A DNA stretch of 64,000 nucleotides, from NCBI GenBank assembly GCA_902800905.1, contig CADCGC010000001.1, forward strand, positions 151,758 through 215,757, read 5' to 3'. This stretch comes from an uncultured Erysipelotrichaceae bacterium (GTDB lineage: Bacteria; Bacillota_I; Bacilli_A; RFN20; CAG-826). Under the pieces are notes generated by a model. The model searched no databases. It was not told where the DNA came from and saw nothing but the letters and a program-made list of their open reading frames with translations. This document shows positions 18,727 through 27,696 of this stretch, in pieces. Numbering within the stretch: the stretch's first letter is position 1; each line of letters begins with the position of its first letter. The position numbers and the translations under genes were made by a program.

Positions 18727-19638
18727 TTAATCTCTTATTTTTTGAATGGCTTTTTTTAAAAAAGCTTTTCTTTTGTTTTTCCTTTTTGATTCGTAAAGTT
18801 TAAACTTTTCACAATAATAATTAAACTTTTCATTTTTAGTATACTTGTATAAAACAGAAAGTTGAGCAATGTGCAAGTGATGATAAAAAGGCGACGCTAT
18901 TGTTTTGTCGTTTCTATACATGCTCCAATACCCATTATCCATTGCTTCAAGTCTTTTTGTCAAACTAAGTATTGTCTTATCTAAAATAATTTTGTACTTT
19001 TTGTCTTTTGTAAAAATAACATAATCCATTAGCCCAAAAATAGCAAACATCCATCCATTATACACATATGGAAAACATGTAAATTCATATAAAATTATGT
19101 CATCGCCAGTGTATTCAGTTGTACCGCCTTCGCTTAAGGGTAATAGCATAAAATCCAAAGCTTTTTTTGCGGCTTTTAAATAAGCTTCATTTTTTGTCAA
19201 AATATAACCTCTAATCAATAAAGAACACCCTTCGCCCTGCGCCATAGCAGAAAAAGGTGAGTCAGGATACGTGTGCGAAAAATTTAGCCAAGAGCCATCC
19301 TCATTTTGTGTAGAAAGAGCCCATTCTAATTGAGACATAAATTTCTTATTCATTAAGTCGCAATCGACTCTTTGCAATAATAAATCATACGCGCCAAGTC
19401 CATATTGAAAAACCGCAATTGGAAAATAATACTCTTGGTTTTTTTCATCGATGCATTTTATAACTTCCCAACTTTCATAATTGTTTTTATCTTTTGTCAC
19501 CTTTTCGGTAAGGTTGTTATAATAACCAGCAACAGTTAAAAATGAGTAATTCTTCCCCTCATCCTGATTGACATGAAGGATACTCTTACCTGTAATCATC
19601 TTCCACCATTTTTTAATATTGCCAAATGTCAAAGCCAT
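18727..19638 (-). CDS. D-glucuronyl C5-epimerase C-terminal-domain protein
   Basis: This 303-residue protein resembles the catalytic C-terminal domain of glucuronyl C5-epimerases. It has EDGSWLNFSHTY, SPFSAMAQGEGCSLLIRGY, a run of (alpha/alpha) barrel-like helices and YNGWMFAIFGLMDY. Those enzymes turn GlcA into IdoA within heparan- or heparosan-like polymers. No signal peptide is visible, so it may act in the cytoplasm on lipid-linked intermediates. A UDP-glucose dehydrogenase gene in the same cluster would supply the uronic acid. Bacterial members are little studied, so the exact substrate is open. Confidence 0.72.
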   Translation of the reverse strand: MALTFGNIKKWWKMITGKSILHVNQDEGKNYSFLTVAGYYNNLTEKVTKDKNNYESWEVIKCIDEKNQEYYFPIAVFQYGLGAYDLLLQRVDCDLMNKKFMSQLEWALSTQNEDGSWLNFSHTYPDSPFSAMAQGEGCSLLIRGYILTKNEAYLKAAKKALDFMLLPLSEGGTTEYTGDDIILYEFTCFPYVYNGWMFAIFGLMDYVIFTKDKKYKIILDKTILSLTKRLEAMDNGYWSMYRNDKTIASPFYHHLHIAQLSVLYKYTKNEKFNYYCEKFKLYESKRKNKRKAFLKKAIQKIRD

Positions 19639-19700
19639 AATGTAAGTATTATACTTAATGTTTTTATTTTAATAAATATATTTTATTTGGAGAAAAGGCA

Positions 19701-20882
19701 TCAATTGTTTTCAATAAATTCTTTAATCTGCTTTGAAAAAACAGTTTTATCTAAGTAATCAACAGCGGTTTTGCGAGAATTCTTTCTCATTTTTAAGTAT
19801 TCATCATCACTTAAAGACATAGCACATTTTAAAGCATTTGAAAAATCAAGTGGAGAATCGCTTTTTGCAACAATTCCGTTATACATATCTTTCATGAACA
19901 AATCCATATCGCCAGTAATATTTGCAATTACAGGCGTCGACAGTGCCCAACTCTCAGAAACTTTTGTAGGAAAGCCGGCTTTAGATAGCCTTTTATTTTC
20001 GGGTTTTAATAGCAAAGAGTAATCACTATTAGAATATAGTTCTATTACTTTTTCGTGCTTGACCCTTCCTAAATAATGACAATAATTATCACTTTTGATT
20101 AATTCGTCGTTTGTTAAACCAAGATCCCTCATTTGCTCTCTTGTAACACCTGCAAATGTTAATGAGAACTTGCAACGATCTTTATCATCTAGAAGAAGCA
20201 ATCCTTTAACTGCATTAATGATTGTGTCTCTGGAGCCAAACGGCGCACCGGCATAAATGATTCTTATCAAATCACTTTTTTTATAATTTGAATTAATCAT
20301 TGTGTTCACATCAAAAAAGAAAGGAACAAAAATACTTTTTGTTTGTTGTTTTATAAATAAATCTCTCAAAAATGTTGTAATAGAAATAACAACACCACTC
20401 TTACTATATTTTTTTATTATTCGTCTAGCTGGTATGTAATTGCAAAAAACACCAATTAAATCTCTTTGCTGTGAGAAATTTTGAAATTCAACAATGTCAA
20501 ATACAATTTTAATGTCGTTCTTTTTGCTTAGCCTAATTATCTTTCTCATTAAAGAAGACGGTATTACTTGATAGACAAAGATATAATCAATTTGTTTTTT
20601 TAGCATAAGCATTTTTATTTTTTTCATAATTCTATGTGTAGGAAAAATAAAAGCAAAGATTTTTTCAAACACACTATTATTTTTGCTTGTATTATATGTA
20701 GGATGAATATCATAACCATTTTTAACGGTATAGACTTCGTTAGTATTAGCAGGTGCTTGTCCGATGGCATCAAAACAATAGCCCTGATCAATCAAGGCAT
20801 CGATAATACTGCTTACACGTAAAGCACTAGCGTTTTGATTTGGTAGGCTTGCTCCAAAAGCTATATAAATACAATTTTTCAT
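19701..20882 (-). CDS. GT4-like glycosyltransferase
   Basis: This 393-residue protein has a GT-B look. The N-terminus has YIAFGASLPNQNASALRV, as in capsule transferases that grip the acceptor. The C-terminal half has RIIYAGAPFGSRDTI, HYLGRVKHEKVIELYSNSD and AGFPTKVSESWALSTPVIAN (the donor-binding loop). It is 62 bases upstream of the C5-epimerase-like gene and 12 bases from the Ig-like membrane protein gene. Specificity is unknown. Confidence 0.82.
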   Translation of the reverse strand: MKNCIYIAFGASLPNQNASALRVSSIIDALIDQGYCFDAIGQAPANTNEVYTVKNGYDIHPTYNTSKNNSVFEKIFAFIFPTHRIMKKIKMLMLKKQIDYIFVYQVIPSSLMRKIIRLSKKNDIKIVFDIVEFQNFSQQRDLIGVFCNYIPARRIIKKYSKSGVVISITTFLRDLFIKQQTKSIFVPFFFDVNTMINSNYKKSDLIRIIYAGAPFGSRDTIINAVKGLLLLDDKDRCKFSLTFAGVTREQMRDLGLTNDELIKSDNYCHYLGRVKHEKVIELYSNSDYSLLLKPENKRLSKAGFPTKVSESWALSTPVIANITGDMDLFMKDMYNGIVAKSDSPLDFSNALKCAMSLSDDEYLKMRKNSRKTAVDYLDKTVFSKQIKEFIENN

Positions 20883-20894
20883 TTTTCTCTCCTA

Positions 20895-22331
20895 TTAAAT
20901 TTCAATTTCACAATAATTGACATCTTTTTCCTTTTTTATAACCAAAATATGATAAAAATAGTAAAAAGTAATTATCAAAGATATAACAATAGCCACCCAT
21001 CCAGAAACATTATTAATTATAAACAAAACAGTATTTTTGATAGAAAACTTCTTAATTAATATTAATAAACTAAGAGGCAATATTACCCAGCAAGAATATG
21101 TTAAAATACTAGCAACAACAGAGGAATGCAAAGCTTTCTTTTTAAAAATATGTTTTAAAAAGAACATTAGAATAGATAAAGCAATAAATAATATACCAAC
21201 AAGAATATATAAAGGTGATCTCATCGAATTCAAAAGCACAATAATGGATGGATATAATGTTGTTTCGTTTGTAACATTGTTAATCGGCATATTATTAGGG
21301 ACAGAAAAATCTGTCTTAATAAAAGTTTTTAAATACTGTAAATCATCGTACATATTCATATTCACTTTATATTCGTTTCCAACCGATAAGAACAATCTTG
21401 CTGGTTCAAAGCAAAAATTACTTAACGAGCACTTAAAATATATATACTCTCCTGTCGAACTCGAATATAAATTGTTTCTAAATAACGTGTCTTTTAATTC
21501 AGGATTATAATAACCGCCAACCTTAAACAAGTAACTTATTTCCCCAAAATCTGCCACAATATTCTCACCAATAGAATTCAAAGGATTACCACTTCCGATT
21601 AATGAAGCGAATGTGTCGGGTATAACTATTGGTATAGCGTTTACTTTTGTTGTTTTTCCTTCGTCTACAACTTCAATTTGAATTCGAGCTTCAAAGTTTT
21701 TATAGGAAGCTATTAATGTAGCAGTACCTGTGCTAAAAGCAGTAATCACTCCGGCTTCATCAACATTAAAAATGTTAACATCAGTACTTGTCCAAGCAAT
21801 TAAATTGTTCTCAATATACTCTTCACCATTTCTAACCCGAACCGAATCAACTTCGCCAACAGGTAGTATCATATGGTCGAATTCAAAATACAAGTTGTCT
21901 TTTGATTCAAAAAAAGCTTCTGAAAAAGTTGATGGATATGTCAATTTTAAAAGATTAGTAGAAAAAGATGGCCTCTCTTCTAAATATGATAGATCCGAAA
22001 ATGAATAAGTATAATCAATGTTATCATAACTAATTTTTATAGGGTTTGTTTCAGACCAAAGACAGCCATAATTATAGTATTTTTGTCCACCATTAAATGA
22101 GTTCACAAAATTACTATATTTTTCTATTTTATCCTTGGATAGATTCTCTCTAATGTTGTATTCAAAAATCAATGTATTAAACGGAGTATTTTTCTTCGAA
22201 TAATTATCAGCGTTAGCAAAAGCTATTTTTTCGTAATTTGGTGACAAAAGGGAGATACCAATAATCATCAACAAAAATTGAAAAAACAAAACAACTGATT
22301 GCAGAATTACAAATAAGGTTTTTTTGTTCAT
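20895..22331 (-). CDS. Membrane protein with extracellular Big_2-type Ig-like domain
   Basis: This 478-residue protein has an N-terminal membrane span (about 7-30), a long external region and three or so C-terminal spans (about 370-392, 405-425, 440-462). The external region contains AWTSTDVNIFNVDEAGVITAF then STGTATLIASY, the signature of a Big_2 bacterial Ig-like domain. Its ATG overlaps the stop of the polymerase-flippase gene (ATGA), so it is coupled to the export machinery. It may anchor, guide or regulate the growing polymer on the outside; that is inference. I know no named family with this layout. Confidence 0.65.
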   Translation of the reverse strand: MNKKTLFVILQSVVLFFQFLLMIIGISLLSPNYEKIAFANADNYSKKNTPFNTLIFEYNIRENLSKDKIEKYSNFVNSFNGGQKYYNYGCLWSETNPIKISYDNIDYTYSFSDLSYLEERPSFSTNLLKLTYPSTFSEAFFESKDNLYFEFDHMILPVGEVDSVRVRNGEEYIENNLIAWTSTDVNIFNVDEAGVITAFSTGTATLIASYKNFEARIQIEVVDEGKTTKVNAIPIVIPDTFASLIGSGNPLNSIGENIVADFGEISYLFKVGGYYNPELKDTLFRNNLYSSSTGEYIYFKCSLSNFCFEPARLFLSVGNEYKVNMNMYDDLQYLKTFIKTDFSVPNNMPINNVTNETTLYPSIIVLLNSMRSPLYILVGILFIALSILMFFLKHIFKKKALHSSVVASILTYSCWVILPLSLLILIKKFSIKNTVLFIINNVSGWVAIVISLIITFYYFYHILVIKKEKDVNYCEIEI

Positions 22332-25099
22332 GATAGGTTCCTTTGTGCTTTAAGCAATTTAATTTTTTTAAGGATGGCAAATGGAAGCAAAATTATCAAT
22401 GGTAAGTAACAAATAGAGTCAATTATTAAAAAAATGCTCCAATTAAAACTTAAACTATTAATATAGTTCTTTATGATGATGATAGAAACAATTTTTAAAA
22501 CACCATCTATCATTGTTACTAGAGCCTGAATTTTAAGAATTTTAAGACTATTTGAAACAATAATAAATGCATCTGCAACAAGATAAACAAATGAAAAACA
22601 AATGAAGCAAAGAACAATTGTTCTATCAACACTAATAGTATTTTCTCCTAGCCAAATATCGAATATAAATTGTAGCGCCAGCCCAGAAAGAACGCACATA
22701 ACAAAAAGGGAAAAAGAAATTCCAACTGTAATAGCAGTAAATTTTTTGATATCTTCATATTTTCCTTTATTAACGCTAGAAGCAATCGCTGACCAAATTG
22801 GCTGCTGAACAACAGCTGCCATTAATCCTATAAAAAATGAGAAAATTCGATAATATTTTGAATAATCAGCCGCATCAGATGGACCAAATACATTTGAAAT
22901 AAACAAGGAATCTGTTTGTGAAATAAGCATAAATCCTATTTGTATAAGAAAAAACACAACACCAAACGACATAACAGATTTACATGTTGAAATATTAAAA
23001 CATTTGAGTCTAGGAGCATATATTCTGTTATTCTTTTTTGCAAAATAAACAAGAGACCCAATCAAAAAAGGCAAATTGGCACACAATAAATAAATAATAG
23101 AAGCTGCAATAAGTTTTGAAGAGGCGAAAGAATCTCTAAAGACAGAAAAGAATAGCAACAATAGTAAATTAGAAACAAGGGCGAACGATGCTCCTAAAAT
23201 AGTCTTTTTTTCTGCATAATATATGAAAATGATGTTTTTTAAGACAAATTCCAAGCACAATCCAAACGCAAGAATTGTCATCGAGGTTTTTATTATATTT
23301 GGCTCAACAACCGATTGCGGAATACCCATAAAAGAATTTAAATCCAGGGTCATAATTAATATTTCAAATATAATAAATATAATAATGCTAGCAGCCAGTG
23401 ACCCAAAATAAGTTGATGATATCAACTTTTTTTTCAATTCATCATCGTTATTGTCGATTGCATCTGCTAATTTGGCTCTTAATCCACTGCCAAACCCAAA
23501 ATCAAGAAGCAAAGTCCAAGACAAAACACTAATAATAACAGACCATGTCCCATATAGTTCGTTTGTTTTAAAGAACGAAATATAAACAGGAATGATAAAA
23601 ATTGCAACAAACATCGAAATTCCTTTAATGATTAAAAGGCCGAACATATTTTTATAGGCATGGCCTCGCTCTCCATTATTCAAAAGGGCTTTATGTAATT
23701 TTTCAGTTGTTGAACAGGTTTTTTCAAAGCAACAATCACTGCCATATAACCCATCTTTAACTAGAAAAGACAAAAGCAATATAACAACAGAGATCATCGC
23801 CATATTCTCCAAATTTAAAAGAATAAGCAAAATGATTGAAATCAACAAATTGGTTAAAAAATTATTATTTTTTAATAAAAACGGAGAAACAACAAATAGT
23901 AAAACAAACAGTAAACCAGGAATACCAAAGGCAGCTAAAAACAAGCCGTATGTAGAAGTTAAGGAGTAATCGGTGGTGCCATCAGGAAAAAGAGCAACAT
24001 ACTGATTTCTTGCCTCGTTGATTCCAAAGCCAAAAAGAGGAGACTTAGAAAAAACATTTATCAAGTAAGGGATAGATAAAAATCTTGTATTCTGTGTACT
24101 TTGTAAAAATTTACTGAATAATGTCGGAAATGCCTCTGCTAAATAAGGGAGGAGTGGGCCCATTATTAACAAAGCACCGCCAAATAAAACAAACAACAAA
24201 ATAGCAACATATATTGTACGTTTATAAACATCCTTAACTCGAATTGAAATAATTAATGGAATGATTAAAATAGCAACAAAATATCCGCCTGTTGAAAAAG
24301 TTAAAACCAGAGAAATTAAATAAGCAGCATAATATATTGCCTTTCTTTTTATGTTAGTAAGCGATATTAACAAAAGCCCAATAACTATAATTGCAGCAAA
24401 AATACTCGGTTCCCAAAAAGGACCAGATAGTCTAAGTAGAGATGATTGACCTTTGTGATATGTAAGCCACTTATTAACAAAGAAAGAAAGAAAATTGTAA
24501 GAATTTACAATCGCGCCACCATCAGTAATGGTAAATTGGCCAGCCCCTTCAGCGCCAATGCTAGAAGCGACAAGATAAATTGGTAATGAGATAAGGCAAA
24601 TAACGAGCAAAGCTTTAGAATATATTTTTGCAAAAGTTTCAAAAGAAATTGAAACAATAATAAAAAGCGAAGAAAAGCAAATAATCAAAAAACGAAAAGT
24701 ACCATTTATATTATTATTCTTAAAAGCATTTATGCCACAGGAAATAAAAAATAATAAAAAACACAATAAAACCAAAATGTTTTTGATAGTGGCTTTAGTT
24801 TTGAAAAATTCTTTAATGTTTTTAACTTTTGAACGAATGTCTGGCAAAGAAAAGAAAAAAAGTATTAAAGAGCAAAAAAACAAACCTAGATATAAAAAAG
24901 CGGTTATTTTATTTGAAAAGAAAAACTCGACACCCGAATACCCACTTGTTAATAATATGAACGAGGACATCAATATTGCGAAAAACTTTTTCACAGCATT
25001 TGATTTGGCACATTCATCATTCTTGAAACAAAAAAATTTCTGCCTTATTGCGTTTGCTTTGTTTCTTATAGTTCCAACAATTTCCACTTTCACAAGCAA
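22328..25099 (-). CDS. Fused Wzy-like polymerase and Wzx-like flippase
   Basis: This 923-residue membrane protein has two halves. Residues 1-450 hold about a dozen spans with an O-antigen polymerase/ligase-like segment (LSGPFWEPSIFAAII and LFGFGINEARNQY). Residues 480-923 look like a complete polysaccharide flippase: a start with NMFGLLIIKGISMFVA, then YGTWSVIISVLSWTLLLDFG and GSGLRAKLADAI. The reading frame is unbroken across the joint, so it is one polypeptide. Wzx and Wzy are normally separate proteins that move lipid-linked repeat units across the membrane and join them. A direct fusion would tie export to polymerisation. Confidence 0.85.
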   Translation of the reverse strand: MLVKVEIVGTIRNKANAIRQKFFCFKNDECAKSNAVKKFFAILMSSFILLTSGYSGVEFFFSNKITAFLYLGLFFCSLILFFFSLPDIRSKVKNIKEFFKTKATIKNILVLLCFLLFFISCGINAFKNNNINGTFRFLIICFSSLFIIVSISFETFAKIYSKALLVICLISLPIYLVASSIGAEGAGQFTITDGGAIVNSYNFLSFFVNKWLTYHKGQSSLLRLSGPFWEPSIFAAIIVIGLLLISLTNIKRKAIYYAAYLISLVLTFSTGGYFVAILIIPLIISIRVKDVYKRTIYVAILLFVLFGGALLIMGPLLPYLAEAFPTLFSKFLQSTQNTRFLSIPYLINVFSKSPLFGFGINEARNQYVALFPDGTTDYSLTSTYGLFLAAFGIPGLLFVLLFVVSPFLLKNNNFLTNLLISIILLILLNLENMAMISVVILLLSFLVKDGLYGSDCCFEKTCSTTEKLHKALLNNGERGHAYKNMFGLLIIKGISMFVAIFIIPVYISFFKTNELYGTWSVIISVLSWTLLLDFGFGSGLRAKLADAIDNNDDELKKKLISSTYFGSLAASIIIFIIFEILIMTLDLNSFMGIPQSVVEPNIIKTSMTILAFGLCLEFVLKNIIFIYYAEKKTILGASFALVSNLLLLLFFSVFRDSFASSKLIAASIIYLLCANLPFLIGSLVYFAKKNNRIYAPRLKCFNISTCKSVMSFGVVFFLIQIGFMLISQTDSLFISNVFGPSDAADYSKYYRIFSFFIGLMAAVVQQPIWSAIASSVNKGKYEDIKKFTAITVGISFSLFVMCVLSGLALQFIFDIWLGENTISVDRTIVLCFICFSFVYLVADAFIIVSNSLKILKIQALVTMIDGVLKIVSIIIIKNYINSLSFNWSIFLIIDSICYLPLIILLPFAILKKIKLLKAQRNLS

Positions 25100-25120
25100 A
25101 TTCCTCGGTAGATGAACTAA

Positions 25121-25744
25121 TTATCTTCCTTTTACGGCGCCAAAAATTTTCAAAATTGTATATCCAAATATTTTAGCATCGAATCCAAACGAGACTCTTA
25201 GAGCATATTTATGATCCCATTCAGCTTTAAATTCAGGATCATGCTCCCTTTTCATCTTAATTTGAGCATATCCAGAAATACCTGGTTTAACATCATATGC
25301 ATTAGGAGTATATTTTTCTCTACACTCTCTTAAATATTCTTCATTATGGGCACTCCCTGGTCTAGGACCAATAAACGCCATTTGCCCAGCAAAAACATTA
25401 AGCAATTGAGGCGTCTCATCGATTGATGTTTTTCTTAGAAAATTACCAAAACCAGTTTCGAGAGATTTTTGTGTTTCTGCATCCATATCGCTTGGAGCAA
25501 GATTTGGATTGGCAGACATTTTCATAGATCTAAACTTAATCATCTTGAATATCTTTTCACCTTTGCCATATCTTTCTTGAACAAAAAATGGGTGCCCCTT
25601 AGTAACAATAGCATTCACAGGAATTACCCACCACCAAAGCAAAGCAAAACACACAATGATTCCAATGATAGAACCAAATATGCCAATTAACCTTTTGAAT
25701 GGTAGATATATTTTTTGTGATGTTTTGAATTGATACTCTGACAT
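25121..25744 (-). CDS. Priming bacterial sugar transferase (WbaP/WcaJ/EpsL type)
   Basis: This 207-residue protein is the short form of polyprenyl-phosphate phosphoglycosyl transferases. It has one N-terminal membrane helix (about 19-45), KMIKFRSMKM, the catalytic DE pair in RKTSIDETPQLLNV and the motif FIGPRPGSAHNEEY with KPGISGYAQIK. It places the first sugar phosphate on undecaprenyl phosphate and so starts each repeat unit. It is the first gene of the cluster, 21 bases before the polymerase-flippase gene. A promoter-like sequence lies upstream. Confidence 0.93.
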   Translation of the reverse strand: MSEYQFKTSQKIYLPFKRLIGIFGSIIGIIVCFALLWWWVIPVNAIVTKGHPFFVQERYGKGEKIFKMIKFRSMKMSANPNLAPSDMDAETQKSLETGFGNFLRKTSIDETPQLLNVFAGQMAFIGPRPGSAHNEEYLRECREKYTPNAYDVKPGISGYAQIKMKREHDPEFKAEWDHKYALRVSFGFDAKIFGYTILKIFGAVKGR

Positions 25745-25782
25745 AAATATATATTTATTTTTCTCATCCTAATTGTCGCTAT

Positions 25783-25811
25783 ATTAAAACACTATATTAA
25801 AATATAGTCAA
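25783..25811 (-). promoter_or_regulatory. Candidate promoter of the polysaccharide operon
   Basis: Reading leftward, TTGACT (25811-25806) and TTTAAT (25788-25783) are separated by 17 bases, a good sigma-A type spacing, about 40 bases before the sugar transferase start at 25744. Other AT-rich hexamers overlap, so the exact -10 is uncertain. The gaps within the cluster are small, so this may drive most of it. Confidence 0.5.
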
Positions 25812-25927
25812 GTAATAATATGTTAGAAAGTATCAAACCAATCTCGTTTTTTTGTTTGTGATTTTGCTCTAACGGCAAAAATAATTAACTACCTACACAT
25901 AATTGACAAAACTCACAAAAAAACTTT

Positions 25928-26041
25928 TTATCTAGAAACAACATAAAAATTCATAACTTTATCCTTATGACAAAAAGGACACTCGTCATATTGATTAGCG
26001 TCATATATCTTTCCGCAATAAACACAAAATCGTTTTTTCAA
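25928..26041 (-). CDS. Possible tiny zinc-ribbon protein (37 residues)
   Basis: A short minus-strand frame with a TTG start at 26041 reads KKRFCVYCGKIYDANQ then YDECPFCHKDKV and stops at 25928-25930. Two CxxC pairs (CVYC and CPFC), 13 residues apart and each in a knuckle-like context, are what a zinc ribbon looks like and are unlikely by chance. No clear ribosome-binding site precedes the TTG, so this may be the end of a decayed larger gene. The rest of the 500-base gap (25745-26247) shows only the promoter above. Confidence 0.4.
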   Translation of the reverse strand: MKKRFCVYCGKIYDANQYDECPFCHKDKVMNFYVVSR

Positions 26042-26247
26042 ATTCGTATACCGCTACTATTATTCTTAAGAAATTTTATCAAAGAAAAAGGTGATATATT
26101 AATATATTTTTCAGAGGCATTCAAATGCTTTCAATTTCAAAAAATATAATCATAAATAATATTTGATCATAATTACTATTCCCAAGCATTTGATCAGTGA
26201 CCACACAACACTAGGGATTAACTTATAATTTCGATATTAAGTGTGAC

Positions 26248-27090
26248 CTAATCCTTAAACATGTATTCAATAGAAGCATATGGATGAGTGATGTCCATAA
26301 TCACTCTTTCCTTATGCTTTAAAACATAATGAATATTACTAGAAGGACATTCATGAATATATCTAATCATATCTCCTTTAATAGGCGCTTTTAATGGATG
26401 CCCACTATTAGGGGGAATATCAATAGAAAGAAGATATTTCCCTTTTTTAATAACGATATTTTCTTTACTTAATTTTAATATTTTCGCTCCATTATATGTT
26501 CCAAAGCGATATTCCTTGTTTTTATATGTGATTAAGGTCGTTATCCCTTTAATCACAAATAATTTAAAAGGAATAGTCGCGATGGCAATAGTGATACTAG
26601 CCTCTTTATTAATCGCATTGATCCATAAATATTCTTTAGGGAAATTAACACCTCTATCTCCTTCAATATATCCACTACCATTATTAAAAGAGATAACTTT
26701 GTTATTAAGTGTTATTTCTCCAGATAATGATTGATACATTGAATATATTTTATGTTTACATTCAATCGGTAAAAACCGATAGTAAGACATAATATCTTTT
26801 TTAGGAATTAATAATTCTCCATAACCAATATATCCAGTTAAAGATATATCTTCCTGTTGGACATCAAATCTAATCCCTTTAAAGGAGATGTCCACACTAG
26901 ATATATCTTTAATGAGATAACTCTTTTCATTAGTGATAACTTGAATCATATCTCCTTCATTACTCGTAGAAGATATAACCGCTAGAGTGTAGCCGTCCAC
27001 TGTTTGGTGTTTATAATAAATTCCAAAAAATCTTTTCTTTTTCATATATATTGATATACACATTATATCGATTACATCTATATATATCAA
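26248..27090 (-). CDS. Tocopherol-cyclase-like family protein
   Basis: This protein has up to 280 residues. Met16 (27045), giving KKKRFFGIYYKHQ, is the likelier start by comparison with the family's usual opening. NNGSGYIEGDRGVNFPKEYLW and GHPLKAPIKGDMIR are marks of the tocopherol cyclase fold (Pfam tocopherol cyclase), a lipocalin-like beta barrel common in Bacillota with unknown substrate. There is no tocopherol pathway here, so a literal cyclase role is unlikely. It stands alone between a zinc-ribbon fragment and a structured intergenic region. Confidence 0.7.
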   Translation of the reverse strand: MIYIDVIDIMCISIYMKKKRFFGIYYKHQTVDGYTLAVISSTSNEGDMIQVITNEKSYLIKDISSVDISFKGIRFDVQQEDISLTGYIGYGELLIPKKDIMSYYRFLPIECKHKIYSMYQSLSGEITLNNKVISFNNGSGYIEGDRGVNFPKEYLWINAINKEASITIAIATIPFKLFVIKGITTLITYKNKEYRFGTYNGAKILKLSKENIVIKKGKYLLSIDIPPNSGHPLKAPIKGDMIRYIHECPSSNIHYVLKHKERVIMDITHPYASIEYMFKD

Positions 27091-27121
27091 AATAGATGCA
27101 TATAGATTTTATTTACTTATA

Positions 27122-27190
27122 TTTTTGGTAGTAGCTTTGTCAATATGTGGTAGTACACTACTACAAAATCTATGTTTTTACTACCAAAAA
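27122..27190. repeat. Nested GGTAGTA/TACTACC inverted repeats
   Basis: The 69-base stretch begins tttttggtagtag (27122-27134), has a central gtagt-ac-actac element (27150-27161) and ends with ttactaccaaaaa (27178-27190). The outer arms pair with each other and the central element pairs with itself. It lies just upstream of the tocopherol-cyclase-like gene, so it may be a cluster of operator half-sites or a structured leader. Confidence 0.5.
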
Positions 27191-27220
27191 AAGAAAATAT
27201 AAAATAACACAAACATATAT

Positions 27221-27298
27221 TGTAAGAGAACAAAAATCACTCCTGTCCAGCGGTCAGCTGGACAATATGGGAGTGATATTCTGTTCCACTCTCTTACA
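27221..27298. repeat. Long 78-base hairpin between genes
   Basis: Four matched arms can be read: tgtaagag (27221) with ctcttaca (ending 27298), gaaca with tgttc, atcactcc with ggagtgat, and tgtccagc with gctggaca around a five-base loop ggtca. It is interrupted by small bulges. It lies between the HepT-like gene (ends 27337) and the tocopherol-cyclase-like gene (starts 27090). It is far stronger than a plain terminator and has no long U run right after it in either direction. It might be a small mobile hairpin element, a structured RNA or a degenerate MITE. Confidence 0.65.
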
Positions 27299-27336
27299 TC
27301 AATATATATAAATAATACAAATATATAGTAAGTTTT

Positions 27337-27696
27337 TTATTCTTTAATCAAAAAGTTGTTGAACAATTCTTTCAGCTCATCTAAATCTTGAGTAGCGGTT
27401 TCATAAACAATTGTGTAATCTGTTTTGCCATACTCATGGACAATCCCGTTTCTGAAGCCAATTATTTCACCCCATGGTATATAATTATGTTCTTCTTTAA
27501 AACTAGTAGATATATTTTTTATATTTTCTATCAATTGAACAAACCTAAACATAATGGCATCGATAAGTTCACCATCACTTATAAATTCTTCATATGATTT
27601 ATCTGATATGTAGTTTTTAATAGCGTCAATATTTTCAACTATTTTCAAAGCATAATATTTATCATTTTTAACATTATCCATAAATCTTAATACCAT
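27337..27696 (-). CDS. hepT: HepT-like HEPN RNase toxin (DUF86)
   Basis: This protein has up to 119 residues. Met6 (27681) is the better start because it overlaps the upstream gene's stop by 8 bases (ATGGATAA), the coupling expected in this pair. It is an all-helical HEPN domain with the RNase motif RNGIVHEY (R-x4-H-x-Y) near residues 88-95. In characterised pairs the tyrosine of this motif is adenylylated by the partner MntA, which silences the toxin. The gene lies directly downstream of the nucleotidyltransferase gene. Confidence 0.87.
   Translation of the reverse strand: MVLRFMDNVKNDKYYALKIVENIDAIKNYISDKSYEEFISDGELIDAIMFRFVQLIENIKNISTSFKEEHNYIPWGEIIGFRNGIVHEYGKTDYTIVYETATQDLDELKELFNNFLIKE

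Noticed and set aside
24732..25115. 127-residue plus-strand frame opposite the polymerase-flippase gene
   Set aside because: It is antisense to the start of a clear membrane protein, its Lys/Asn-rich composition is that of a shadow frame, and it lacks a ribosome-binding site.
25967..26149. 60-residue hydrophobic plus-strand frame
   Set aside because: It covers the better-supported zinc-ribbon frame on the other strand and has no ribosome-binding site or family resemblance.
26248..27090. True tocopherol cyclase
   Set aside because: The fold resembles that family, but no other gene of the pathway is present, so only family membership is claimed.
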